From positions 558,001 through 622,000 of the forward strand of contig JAXRKN010000020.1 in NCBI GenBank assembly GCA_038502055.1: a stretch of DNA of 64,000 nt. The letters run 5' to 3'. Of this stretch, positions 25,382 to 37,400 are shown in pieces. Position 1 is the first letter of the stretch, and every line of letters starts with the position of its first letter. Below the pieces are notes generated by a model. That model saw nothing but the letters and a program-made list of their open reading frames with translations, searched no databases and had not been told where the DNA came from. Both the position numbers and the translations under genes were made by a program. Origin of the DNA: Tanytarsus gracilentus. Its lineage: Eukaryota; Arthropoda; Insecta; Diptera; Chironomidae.

Positions 25382-27253
25382 TTAATCACAAAGTTGATCA
25401 GAAAAGTTTAAATTCGAAAATATTTCAAATTCATCGCGAATTTTATCCTGAACTTTTTCAATTTCTGTCAATTGCTGTCTAATTTCATCTTTAAAATTTT
25501 TCATATCATTTTTACATTCCAAAAAAGCTTCAATAAGAAATTTTTGCATTTCTTGAATTTTTTGAGTATTTTCTTCTTCGTCTTTTGAAATTTTTTTATT
25601 TTCAGGTGAAACTTTGGGTTTGATTTTCGTTTTAATTGAGTGAATTAATTTTGTTGCAATGAAGAAGAAAATTTCCACAATTGAGAGCAGTGAACAACCC
25701 ATGAAGAGTCCAAGATAGCCTCCGATGTCAGAAATGACTACAAAAAAAATTATTTAGTTAATTAAAATTTATTTAATTAAATAAAATTTATTTAATTAAT
25801 TAAATTTGATTTTATTAATTTTTTTCGGATTGAACGAATTTCTTTAAAATGTTTTTAAAACTCTTCAAATTTACTCACAATTTGCTAAAGTAAAAGTAGC
25901 AAAACTTTCGATCTCTTCAACGTAAGTTAGATGAGCAAAAATTGACACGGCAGTTTCGATTTGACTGAAAAAAAATTCAAGGGTTGAAAATTTTATCAAA
26001 AAAAAATTAAATTATTCAAAATCTCACTCTTGAATTTTCAGATAATTTTCTTCATAAGTCACAACATAATTTTCCTTCATCGTGTACTGAAGGTAGTTGC
26101 AGTTCGGCAGGCAATTGCATTCTTGTTGAAAAACTTTGAATTTTCCTTGCTTTTCCAAATTTTCCGAGTAAATTTGCCAACAATATCTGACAGTTGAATT
26201 AATTTCTCTTGGAATTTCAATACTGTGACAAGGATTTTGAAATGTCAATGAGTAATTTCCATAGCACTCTAGATCGCAATGAACTTTCGAGTATTTTCGA
26301 AAATATTTCAACGTTTTTTCATCCTCAAAAAAACATTTTCGAACTTCAGGTTTGAGAATTCTCAGATTTTCACTCGCTCGAAAACTTTTCACGTAAATAT
26401 CGAAATTTCCTTGATATCCAAAAGTAAAATCGAATGTTTGTGAAAATCGAGTTGGAATTTCGTCGGGTTGATGCAAAATGAGTTTAAAATTAGTTGAAAC
26501 TGGTTTGCAAATATTTGCGAGGTCAGAGCGGTTGAACGCAAAATTTATCGAGTGAAATATTCCAGATTTTTTAAGACGAACCGGATGCGATGAATTTTCT
26601 GTGAAATATTCCCGATCTGGCGACCATTCGATGTCCGCATCTTTATCTTTCACAAAGTCATAAGAACTGTCGATAATTTCATCGTTAAAAATTTTCTTGC
26701 TGTACATTCCAAAAGTGTAGCAAATTCCATATTTTGTTAAAACTTTTTTCACATCGACGCCATTTTCTGAAAATGTTCCAATGTCTTTGAAGTCAACCGT
26801 GACGTTGCTGAAGTAGAAAAAATAATCTTCAATGAACAATTTCTTTGCTGTAGTTTTACACTTCGACTCATAAAATTCGAATCCCGGTGAACCTTCGCAC
26901 CACATTGAAGCTGAATACAAACCAATGCACTCGACATCGCTGAATTCACTTTCAACTTTTTGCAATAAAGAAAGTTTTAATTCTGTAAAATTGAAAAAGT
27001 CATCGCGACCCAAAATTGAGGGACAAATTGTGACTGCGGGAATTGGAAATTCTTCGTTATTTCTCTGCTTTACTTTTGTAATTATGTCGGGTGAAATCAG
27101 CCATTTTGTGTATGAACCGTGGATGTAAAAAATTAAACCAAAAATTGATGTGATAAAAAGTAAAGTCCAAAAAATTCTCACGAAAATGCTGCGATTTGGA
27201 CCGAAAACGTAAGCCACGCCGTGAATTGTGCTTTCAGATGTGAATGAAACCAT
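25382..27253 (-). CDS. DEG/ENaC sodium channel, pickpocket family
   Basis: Exons 27253-26028, 25964-25879 and 25737-25382 join in frame to 555 residues, the usual pickpocket length. Order: short cytoplasmic N-terminus with STIHGVAYVFGP (the His-Gly gating motif of the family), TM1 at about 24-45, and a large Cys-rich ectodomain starting FPIPAVTICP. The CNCLPNCNY signature follows late in the ectodomain, then TM2 with the pore sequence GGYLGLFMGCSLLSIVE (family G-x-S selectivity filter, here GCS). The cytoplasmic tail is Lys/Glu-rich with coiled-coil character. Pickpocket channels conduct Na+ in sensory neurons (touch, pheromone, water or salt taste) and in trachea. The individual ppk paralog cannot be assigned from sequence alone. 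Confidence 0.95.
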
Positions 27254-27799
27254 TTTTGACGAACTAATGAAAATTTAATTAAATCGTTAAGAGTTTGAGG
27301 TGAAAAAATATTTTGTTTATCAATAATTAATTTTTACTTGTATTTTTTTGTAAATAAAAACTTGACACGAAAAGAAACAAACTGAAAATTCAAGCACGTA
27401 CGTTTTTCTTATAAAATTCACAACCCAAATTATTTATCAACGGATGGATCACTTTTTGAATTATTTGGAACTCTTTTAAAAGGATAGAAAAAAAATTTAA
27501 TAAATAAAAATCACAATAAATATTTAAAAAAAATTTAATGAGAAATTTTTCGTCCACAATAACCTAAAAAAAAGTGAAAGAAAAAATCAATTAAATTTAA
27601 GTTAAAATCGTCACTTCAGCTCTCTTCTTTCAAAAAAAATATCTGATTTTTGCGATGCGGAACTATTTTTTTTATTTAAACTTTTCGACTAACTAACTAA
27701 ATTTTTTACTACATATTTCTAAAGCAATTTTTTCGTTTTTGTCTCTCTAACAAGCTTTGATAATTTTTCATTTTGAATTCAACGTTAATTTTCTTCTTT

Positions 27800-28018
27800 T
27801 CACTTCGTAGCTAAATTTATCAAAATTGAGCTCAAGCCAATTAACAACGACAAAACAATCGAAGAAGCGTCACTTCTTGTTGTGGTTCTTGGAGTTGTTG
27901 TGGTAAAAGTTGTTGGCGTAGTGGAAATGCCAGGGGTTGTGGTCTGCCAACCGATTGTCGTGCCGTTGTCATTGCCAGGAGGTATAGTTGTTGTTGTTGT
28001 TGTTGATGTTGTTGAAGT

Positions 28019-28060
<42 letters not shown>

Positions 28061-29183
28061 AGCTGCCCCACCTCCAATAATTCCTTCAATCCAAGTTAAA
28101 TAACTCGTAACTCTTGTAAATGCTCCTGGAGTTGTTTGTTGACACCCGTCGAAGGACTAAAAATATTAATTTAAATTCGTTTTAATTTAATTCATACAGA
28201 GAAGTACAATTACATAGAAATCAATTGAAGTAATATTTTATTTTGGGAAATTTTAATCTCTGTATTTTTATCAATTTAAAAATCCCAAACTCACCAATGG
28301 TGTCGCAATGCCAACGACAACTCGACGTGCTGGTAGCATTTGAGTGACCAATGGACCACCTTTAAAAAATACAATTAAATATTTTGTATTTAATTAAATC
28401 TCATTTCTCACCTCCATCACCGAAACAAAAACTTTGTCCGCCGTTATTAGCGGTGCAGACATGATTGCCTCCAAACATTCCAGGAAAAGCAGTCTGACAT
28501 TGACCATTCGCGATAATGTTAAGATTAACAGCATTTAAGAAGTTTGACTCCATTCCTGTCATGTCTTCACCAAATCCACTGACTGTTCCCATTTGTCCAA
28601 CTAAATTGACATCGTTCGTTTGTGGAAGAGCAATGAGTCCAATAAATGGATTGAGAAGTATTGCGGGAGTCGATGGAATGTTAATTAAACCAATGTCATT
28701 TGCCATTGTATTAAAATCCCAGCCAGGATGGATCACATATCGATCATTAAAGAGTACTCCACTCGAGAAAGCCGGTTGAGTTGAGCGATCGACAAATCCG
28801 AGATAAACTTCGACTTGAAATGTTGGCAAGAACATGCAGTGAGCGGCCTGAAATTATCAAAATGTTTTTAAACAAATTTTGAAAGATTAAAAATAATTTT
28901 AAAACCAACCGTGAGCACCCAATTGTAGGCAATTAAACTTCCACCGCATTCAAGAAAAATTCCCATTGTCGATCCCGAAATGAAAGCAAAGTAGGGAATG
29001 TCGCCGAGGGCAACTGGTGAACCACCAACGATTCTACAAGAAACATTTTTATTTAATTTAAAAAAATAAAAATTTATTTTACCTTTTTTCAACATCTTCG
29101 GTCTCAAATCTTTGAATTAATTGTGGGTCAAAAATTTGAGCAGCATCACAAAATGCAAAAAGAACAAGAAGAGCTATTTTCAT
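27800..29183 (-). CDS. Trypsin-fold serine protease homolog, catalytic Ser replaced by Gly, Thr-rich stalk
   Basis: Five exons (29183-29083, 29033-28910, 28847-28412, 28359-28295, 28156-27800) join to 360 residues. A signal peptide and short propeptide end at R-IVGG. The triad positions read His78 (TAAHC), Asp126 (NDIGLI) and Gly220 in GDGGGP, where Ser is expected, so peptidase activity should be absent. After the catalytic fold (ending YLTWIEGII) comes a Thr-rich, mucin-like stretch of about 60 residues encoded by ACA repeats. A hydrophobic C-terminus (SSIVLSLIGLSSILINLA) looks like a GPI-attachment signal or membrane anchor. A TCAGTT initiator with an AATAAAAG box lies 40-80 bp upstream. 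Protease homologs of this kind act as cofactors or adhesion proteins in insect immunity; a membrane-tethered role here is inference. Confidence 0.9.
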
Positions 29184-29337
29184 TTTTTAACTCTTCGATG
29201 ATGTTTTCACAAGCTCGACAGAAACTGATTGACATTTATCGTAAAAATTCACGAGACTTTTATTGAGCTGAAATCAAGTGAACTTTCTTAATCTTCGAGA
29301 TTAAAATTTTTTATCGCATTTGTGACGAACGAAATTT

Positions 29338-30391
29338 TTTATCAAGTGACGATTTTTTTAGATTAGATTAGATTAGATTAGATTACAGTCAGGTAGCCAC
29401 TACCGAAGTAGGAAGACGTCCGACGCAACCTCACATGATTGACCCGCGATTCCTCAGAAAAGCGAAGCCTAGTGGGCTACTTAGGCAAGTATCTACAGTC
29501 GATACGAACCACAGGTACGAACACACCCCTGACTGGAGTAAATACAATTAGATAATCATTAGTGAGAACCGATGCCGGGCAAACACCCTCTATCATCGGC
29601 TTTGGTTAATAGGGAATTTTAAAATACCTTTACGGCAATGTTAGTGTGTTAGTGTTTTTTTTATAAGTTTTTGTTTTCGAATGATTTTTTGTTTGTAGTT
29701 TCTAGAGAAACTACGGTTAAGAACAGTCTTGTTTACTGCAAGCTTACAAAACCAAATCAGCATTTTATTTGTCTCAAATCACTTAGATAAAAGCCGTGAT
29801 TCCACCACTACCTTCCTCAACTGAGACTAGTGTACACAGTTGGTGTGTCGAGTCAAAATATATGTCCGTTGTCCATTTTAGAACAATCACAAACACAAAC
29901 CCTCCCTCGAGATCGAAGTGTGCAAATCCCTTAACTCCTATCCATAAATATCCTTTCAAACAAAATTACAAGTCCCAGGCTGACATTTTTATTTTGAAAA
30001 TGAAATTTACCCAATTCACTCATCAACAAAAAAAACTTCTCCTGTTTAACCTAAACTTGTTTCAAAATAACTCCACTTCCGTTCCTCAACTGATCCTTAC
30101 CGGATTTCAGTTGGACCCTGTCAAACTTTTACCAAAATAAATTACATAGTTACCCATGAAAGTTTTCTTGAAAAATCCTCAATGGACAATTTTTCCAAAA
30201 CAGACTTCCTTCCTACCAAATTGAGTGTATTTGAACATTTTATGTCACTACCTGTCCTAATCTAACTAACAAGCCACTTTTACCGACCCTAGCACTGCCA
30301 AAACCCAATTAATCACCGGAGCAAATAATTTTTGCAACTCACTTTTTCAACGCACACTTCGATCCCCTTTATCAAGTGACGATTTTTTTAG
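29338..30391 (-). mobile_element. Retroposed (non-LTR-derived) insertion with 24-bp target duplication
   Basis: The sequence TTTATCAAGTGACGATTTTTTTAG (written here in two parts: TTTATCAAGTGA then CGATTTTTTTAG) occurs at 29338-29361 and again at 30368-30391, flanking about 1.0 kb of foreign, less AT-rich DNA. Read on the minus strand, the insert ends in five TAATC units and begins near GGGGATCGAAG. Long target duplications with a simple-repeat 3' tail are the mark of target-primed reverse transcription. No reverse-transcriptase open frame remains, so this is a non-autonomous or internally deleted copy. It sits just upstream of the protease-homolog gene. Confidence 0.85.
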
Positions 30392-30914
30392 GCTAAAAAT
30401 AGAATTTGGACACTTGAGTCTTGACTCTTGACGTCAAAAATTTACTTGCACAAGAATTGATAAGAAAAATTCAATTGACGATGATGAGAAACGCTCGGGC
30501 TAGCCCTCAAATTTTTTAATTTTATTCTTTGGCTTTTTAACTTTATAAAACAGTTTTTTATTTAAATATCCAAATCCTTAAATTATTACAATTTTTTTTA
30601 TAAAACTTGGGGTGAAAATAAAAAAATAAAATTCGAGCTTAAATTTTGTTCTTAAAATAAAAAATAAAAATTTAAATGTTTAAAAAAATTTGCTCACAAA
30701 TTTTTGATTATGCGTCAGAATTTCTGTATGGTAGCTGAAATTTTTTAATAATCATGTAAATTAATAATTGAGAATATTTGTTCTTATCAAATTTTCAGGA
30801 AATTAAGTTCATGTGACTTAATAAAGTTGTAAAATACCAATACAAATACCAATTAAATTCATGTGACTTAATAAAATAATTTCATGCGTGAAAAAGATCA
30901 AAGTCAAGAATAAT

Positions 30915-31014
30915 CAGAGATGGACAATTACTTAACCGAGTAAAAATTACATTACAAAAAATTAAATGTAATTAATTAAATTTACATGCAATTTTTTGTA
31001 ATTTCCCATCTCTG
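30915..31014. mobile_element. MITE family A, copy 2
   Basis: Starts CAGAGATGGACAATTAC and ends ATTTCCCATCTCTG, 100 bp. The flanks AGAATAAT (left) and AGAATAAA (right) look like an 8-bp target duplication, the size made by hAT transposases. It ends about 18 bp before the TATA-like box of the LRR gene at 31107. Confidence 0.75.
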
Positions 31015-31031
31015 AGAATAAATATTCCAGC

Positions 31032-31073
31032 TTTAAATAAGTAATCTCGATTTTTGAGAGAGAAACTCAGTCG
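31032..31073 (+). promoter_or_regulatory. Core promoter of LRR gene
   Basis: A TTTAAATAA box at about 31032 and a TCAGTCG initiator at 31067 are separated by about 33 bp. The ATG follows at 31107. Confidence 0.5.
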
Positions 31074-31106
31074 TTCTTCAGACTTTCGAGATCACAGAAC
31101 TAAAAA

Positions 31107-31673
31107 ATGAAAATTGTCTTCTTTCTCGCTGTTTTAGCGATTTTTTGGGGTGGAAGTGAGAGTGTCGTGGTTGATTGTGAATATTATGATTATGGAGAAA
31201 CGGGTAATGGTTACACCTGTAGAGTAGAAAATGCCGAATTGATAACATCGAAAGACGATCGTGAAATCACCGGAATTCGAGGTCAACATTTGAGTGGAAA
31301 AAACGACGATGATGTTGTTGGATTCGAAGCTATTATAAAGAGGGTCGATTTTTTTCCTCGAAGACTCACAAGTTTCTTCAAGAATATTCAAAATCTTCAA
31401 ATTTACGGCACAAATCTTCAAGAAATCACAATCGATGATTTAAAGGAATTTAACAATAATTTAGAGAAATTGTGGCTGTTCAACAACAACATAAATCACA
31501 TTGAAAAATTTGCCTTGAGTGGATTAAAAAATCTTGTAACTTTACATTTGTATAATAATCGATGCACCGATATTAGCGACTTAGCATCAAACGATCGCAC
31601 GAAAGTTCTCACACTCATCACTTCCATCGAAGCAAAATGCTCAAATCCAACAGCAGAGCGAACTCGAAATTAA
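31107..31673 (+). CDS. Small secreted LRR protein (Cys-capped family)
   Basis: Intronless, 188 residues. A signal peptide (MKIVFFLAVLAIFWGGSES) leads into an N-cap with two Cys (CEYYDY and YTCRV), then the family phrase ITSKDDREITGIRGQH and DFFPRRLTSFF. After these come about three leucine-rich repeats (NIQNLQIYGTNLQEI, NLEKLWLFNNNINHI, NLVTLHLYNNRCTDI) and a closing SIEAKC. Four other loci here share this module (45065, 55671 within the protease chimera, 59506, 61258). Unlike three of them, it stops right after the LRR and has no coiled coil. It is presumably a haemolymph or extracellular binding protein; the ligand is unknown. A poly(A) signal AATAAA lies about 75 bp after the stop. Confidence 0.88.
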   Translation: MKIVFFLAVLAIFWGGSESVVVDCEYYDYGETGNGYTCRVENAELITSKDDREITGIRGQHLSGKNDDDVVGFEAIIKRVDFFPRRLTSFFKNIQNLQIYGTNLQEITIDDLKEFNNNLEKLWLFNNNINHIEKFALSGLKNLVTLHLYNNRCTDISDLASNDRTKVLTLITSIEAKCSNPTAERTRN

Positions 31674-32748
31674 AATTGAAGAACACTCAAAGTTTGATGA
31701 ATGATAAAAAAAATGTATGAAATTTTGTAATCGTTTAAAAATTCTGAAATAAATTTTTGCAAAATATTAAAAAATGTTTTAGATTTTTAATACAGGATGA
31801 AAGTCCATCACATCATGCCATAAAGTAACGTTTTATTTATTTAACAACTGCTTAATAACGATGGAACTCATCCATTAAAAAATGCGCAACAACACTTTCG
31901 TCAGGGGGTTTTAATAATTTTTTATGTTTTATTTTATTCTAACATGGATTTCAATTCTTAAAACCGGAAACATTCGATTTTACTAAATTTACTTTTGGTC
32001 AAGTCTGAGAGTGAGATAATTTACGATTTTCAGCCGTCATTTAATCACAAAAATATTCTGAGCAAAGGTCGAGACACGAAATAATTCCAACCATGACCTA
32101 AGTCAACAATGAGAATGAAATAATTTGACGCGACGATTTTTGATGTCATAAAGATTACCTAAAATTAAAAAAAATATTTTGTTTTTACAGATTTTTTAAA
32201 AATAACAAAAAAATACCTATTGAAGAAATAAAAATTCATTTGAGGTAAAAAAAATTGATAATTTCTGACGTAAAATTTAAACCGATAACAAAATTTTTTG
32301 ACGTGATATTTTTACTATAAAATATCTTGAGGGAATTCCTTATCAAACTTAGACTAATAAACACCATGTGCGTATTTTGAGTCATTTAATCCACTGATCG
32401 TTTTATTACAGACCCAAAAAATAATTTCTCCTTATCGGTTTAAAATTTATCGCTGAATTGAAAAAAAATAAGTTAATAAAAATAAAAACTCGAAAATAGA
32501 TGTGAAAATTATTTAGTCTGAAAAAAGCCAAAAGACGGGGAAGAAAATTATTTATTTTTTCTTAAGTTTCTTAAAGCATGAAATATTTAGATTAATTTGA
32601 CTAAATTATTCATAATTATGAAAACTCGAAAAACTTCTTTACCGACTTAATTTTAATCTTGTCGTTATCGATTTCACTTAAAATAAAGTTCAATAAATTT
32701 TTTTTAAATTATTAATTCAGTTCTTTTGCGACACTCGGCCATTCAACA
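31674..32748. other. Intergenic stretch
   Basis: No gene supported. The last part before 32749 should hold the lipase promoter; a TCAGTT motif near 32717 is a possible initiator. Confidence 0.5.
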
Positions 32749-34273
32749 ATGGTTTGGAAAATTTTAGTTTTTCTTCTTTTTGTTCAAATAATTTTTGGTG
32801 AGCGTTTTCATGGTGTTATTGAACTTTTAAGTAAATTCCTTCAAATTGAAATAAAAAGTAATTAAATTTTTAAAGCTTCTCCACCTCGCTTCAATATCAT
32901 CAATGATGGCGACGGAAAAGTTCACTTAATCGATCTTAAACCAATCGATGACGTCAACCCTAAGTTTATTCCCGATCAAGACATTGCTTTTATGCTTCAT
33001 ACTCGCTTAAATCCGACAGTTGGTCAGCGAATCACTTGGACTTTGGACTCAATTCAAAACTCAAACTTTAATCCTGCACATCCAGTGAGACTTTTGGTTC
33101 ATGGACTACATTCTGGATTGAATATTGAGCCGACAAGATCGTGGATGCAACTTGGAGATTTTAACGTGATTCAGGTAACTTTTATTAGGAGCAGTAAGAA
33201 ATTAGGTGCAGACACCCTAATTCAAAGATGGGCCAATTTCTTAACTAATTGATTTTTATATTTGAGAGTATTTTTTTACGGTTTTCCCAAATTTACTTCT
33301 TTATCTAATCAAGTTTATTGACAATATCAAATCTAAAAACACTTCAAAAGTTAAATTGACGTAAATTTTTTATTTATAATTTCAAGGTTGATTGGAGCAT
33401 CGGTGCGAACACAATTAATTACATTACAGCGAGAAATCGAGTTCCATTAGTCGCCGACACCATCGCTAGATTGCTAAACTACTTGGTGTCGAGTGGAACG
33501 ATTATGAATATGCGTCAAGTTTCCATCGCTGGTATTTTTTAAAAAAAATTTATTATTTAATTTTATGATTTTAATTTCAGGTCACAGTTTGGGGTGATTT
33601 TAATTTTATTCAAGTCAATTAATAATTTTTAAAAAATGATTCCAGAGCTCACATAGCAGGTTTAACCGGAAAACGAGTGCAACGAGGATTGTTTGGAAAA
33701 CTCAACGTTATTTGGGGTCTTGATCCTGGTAAATATTATATTTTTTCATTTATTTTATCATTTGGCTTGGAAATTGTTGATAACACTTAGCCAGCTTGGG
33801 ATCTGTTGAAATCACTTAAATTTATTTTAAAGGCGGTCCACTATTTAACTTCGAAGACACCGAAGGACGACTTGATTTTGATGACGCAATTTACACTGAA
33901 GGAATTCGAACCAACATTGGTCAAAGTGGATTTACTTTGCCAATTTGTCATGCTGACTTCTATCCACATGGTAAATTTTGAATTTTACATAATTTTTAAT
34001 TAAATTAAATTTCAAGGTGGTGGCTCACAGCCCGGATGCGGAGCTGATGTAGCTGGTGCTTGCTCGCATTCACGCGCTCACGCTTTATTTGCTGAAACAA
34101 TAATTTCCGATCGATTTGTTTCACGTCGTTGCAATTCATTTGAAGAAGCGAGAGATGAAATTTGCTCGGGCGAAGAAAGAGCGGCCAGGATGGGCGGTGA
34201 ACCAGGAAATGTTGGGTTGAGGGGAATTTTTCATCTAAGGACAAGTGGAACGACTCCTTTTGCTCTTGGATAA
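32749..34273 (+). CDS. Neutral (pancreatic-type) lipase
   Basis: Seven exons join in frame: 32749-32797, 32876-33174, 33387-33531, 33581-33593, 33646-33728, 33833-33970, 34017-34273, giving 327 residues. A signal peptide (MVWKILVFLLFVQIIFG) precedes an alpha/beta-hydrolase of the insect neutral-lipase type. The nucleophile lies in GHSLGAHIAG (Ser about 167), the acid in GLDPGGPLF, and the His at about 260 in CSHSRAHALF; the oxyanion-region phrase LLVHGLHS is present. It is therefore expected to be active as a secreted triacylglycerol or phospholipid lipase. The lid region is short, as in fly and mosquito midgut or yolk-protein-like lipases. Exon 4 is only 13 nt and carries the catalytic serine. 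The gene converges on Tak1, with 166 bp between stop codons. Confidence 0.95.
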
Positions 34274-34439
34274 TTAATTAAATTTAATTCAGAAAATTTG
34301 TTCGAAAAAGTTTATTAACATAAAATTATTGTCCTTAAAAAATAACAAAAAAAAATCTTTTTCAATGCCTTTAATTTATATTTTTTTGGGCACTCAAAGC
34401 GATAAATTTACAAACATTTTTGACTCAATAAAAACTTCA

Positions 34440-37400
34440 TCAGAGCATACAAAATCCTTCCTCATTCACGACGTCATTTTCAGCTTGTTTATTTTTTGCT
34501 TTCTCGAGCTGCTGCTTTAAAGATGCTTCAAGTTTTAAAAGTGATTCCTGGAAAATAAAAAAGTTATTGTAATTTCCATAAATTGTATCATGAATCTGCT
34601 TACTTTGTCCTTAACTTTACTGAGAATATCAAGTCGACTCTTTCGCTCTTCGGGCGTCATATTTTGAAGGAGTTTTTCCTTGTGTTTTGAGAGATATGCG
34701 ATTTCTGTTTGAGTCTGAAATTTAATTTAAAATTGACGTTAGTAAAATTTGAATTTAAGAAAGTTTTTAAAAATTTATCTTAACCGTTAAATTTTTAAAT
34801 TTGAAAATGTAAATTTTCTATATTTTATAACTTTGCTTTGTTCAAAAATTAAAAAATTTGCGTTTAAATTTTAAAAAGTCGTTAAAAATTTTTAAATTTA
34901 AAAAAGACGTTAAATTTTCAAATTTAAAAAATACGTTAATTTTTATATTTAATTATCAAAAATTTTGAATTTGAAAAAATAATTTTTTTAATTTTTCCGG
35001 TTTATGTTTAAAATTTAAAGTTTAAAAAAAATTTCCGTCCTTACCCTAAAATACTCCTGAGCCATTTCAATGTGGTCTTTATAAACTTTCTGTGACGTTG
35101 GATCGTTTGCAGGTGGAATTGGCCTCAAGTGTGGATCTAAAATTTGCAGCATCGCATAGTCCAACTCGCCTCTGTTTATTCCATTAATCGATGTCGATTC
35201 CACACTGAGTCGCGTACTCGATTGAGGCGAATGTGATGATTGATGATGAAGTGACGTGTCCGGATGGATTGTTGTCGATGCTTTGTTCTGGGTGATGGCG
35301 ATTCCTTGATTTTTAGCTGAGAATTAAATTAAAAATTAAATTTTGTCCTTGAAATTTCTAAGCGCACATAAAAATTGACTCGCGAAAGTTTTAAGTGAAA
35401 AATTACAGTAAATTATCCAACAGCAGCTGCTGCACTCGGTAATTGCTTTTGTGTTCGATGTCATTTTTCTAATTTTTCTTTCTCGATCACACAAAATTAA
35501 AAATCACAAAAAAAGAGTTTTTATTTCACAGCTCAGTCATCACATCTCGTTACTCATGTCGACTGGTGAGAGGAGAAAAAGTCGAGAGAGACTCTGAGGT
35601 GGCCTGATGTAAACAATTTGTAAGAAATTGAGTGAGGAAAAGATTTTTTTTCTGATTTCGAGAGGAAAATTTTCGAGTTTCGCGGCGTGAGTCACTGTTT
35701 GGGTTTCTTTTTACTTTTCGATGTGTGTGACGACAATTTGGCAGACGCAATTTGAGTTGGAGAAAATTAATAAAAATTTTAAACTCCTAATTTTTTTTTT
35801 CGAAAATTTAAATTTCACTCGATTTTTTTTTTTTGGCTTTTCCTCGCCTATTGGTTTCCGGGCTCCGTCAGTTCTCCTGCTTCGGTTGGTTGTCGGAATT
35901 TTTTTTGGAGGAAATTTCACTCGAATTCTTTTTCAGAAATTTAATTTTTTTTAAATTGATTTTTTTCTTGTCTAAAATTTTTTTTTCAATTTTATAATTT
36001 TTCATTCATTAAATTTTTAACTTTTTTCAAAAAAAATTTACTAAATTTTCATCACAATTTTTTGGGGTCGGTTGCAAAATTTTTCTTTCGAATTTTTCTT
36101 TTCTATTTCTCAAATACATTAACGCGATTATAGCATGAAGATCAGTTGAATACTGAAGATTTAACGTGAAAAATTCTCAGCAAAAAAAAATGAGCAAAAA
36201 ATTTTAAATTTTGAGAGGAAAAACTTTTTTATGCTCTTTGAGGAATAAGAAAAGAAGAAGATGGAAAACAAATGAGAAATAAAATATTTAAAAAAACTTT
36301 AAAATTTTTCCCTTTAAGTACTAAATAAAATAAGGTAGTATAATTTTAATATTTGATATATATTTTTTTACTTCTTTACTTAAAATTAAATTTTTTTTTG
36401 TAACATATTAAAAAGTGATGCAATATTTGTGTGGATATAAAATTATAATTTAAGATCAAAATTTAAGAGATGGGGAGCGGAATTTTTTTTGGTTATGTTT
36501 TTCAAACCGCTCCCCATCTCTTAAATTTTGGATCTTAAATTATAATTTTATATCCACAAAATATTGCATGACTTGTTTAATATGTTACGATAAAGAAAAT
36601 CAAAATTTAATTTGTGTTTTGGTTTTCAGTCCTATATAAATTAAATAAACTTTTTTTTGTATTTTTTTTTAAAAACTGCTTTATTATGAATTAATTTTGC
36701 TTTTCATCTAAATTAATAATTTTTTTTGTTCCTTTCTTTCTGCCCTTTGTTGCCTCTGTTTTGCGGTTCCTTGTTCCTTCGTGGATTCCCTTGTGTGCAT
36801 TTTTTTATTTTATTTTTTCCCTCATGCTTTCTTTCAAATGATTTTTTGGTCGGATCTATGGCATATGACACTTTAACTTTCTCTCGATTAAATTTTTTTT
36901 CTTTTATATTTTAAGTTTAGGTTGCTTTCTTTTGCGGGTCTAAAATTTAATTTTACGAATTTTTGATTTAATTTTACTATGTTCTTTACCTTTCAGTTTT
37001 TACGTTCTTCTTTGTGTTATTTAAAGCTTTTAACTTATTAATTGTTGCGAGATTGACAAAATTAAATTTAAATTGTTTATTTCCTTCGCAGCTGATAAAT
37101 ATCGGGGGATGGTAACTTAGTAATTTACCAGCTTAAAATTTAAATATTTTTTGACCGTTATTTTTACACAACATCTGTTGCTTCGCAACAGCTGTTGAGC
37201 AAGATCGTCACATAGAGAAGAGAGAGTTGAGACGATTGTGTGGAAATAAGAGAGAAGGGAGAAAAAATGGGCAATTGGCAAATGTGTCATGAAATCAGGG
37301 ATTGAGAATATTTAGTTAGAAATTTAAAGACAAAAAATTATTTTTTTGAATTTAGAGTAAATGTGACATGAAATCTTATTTTGAAAATTTAGTTCAAAAA

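Noticed and set aside
27882..28103. Val-rich open frame on the plus strand
   Set aside because: Antisense of the ACA/Thr-rich stalk of the protease homolog; likewise the Val/Gly frame at 20257-20616 is the antisense of peritrophin 1.
29796..30140. 114-codon open frame
   Set aside because: It lies inside the retroposed insertion on the opposite strand to the element's orientation, with low-information composition.
37175..37191. Short perfect hairpin CTGTTGC-TTC-GCAACAG
   Set aside because: A 7-bp stem is expected by chance in a 64-kb window; no other feature supports a function.
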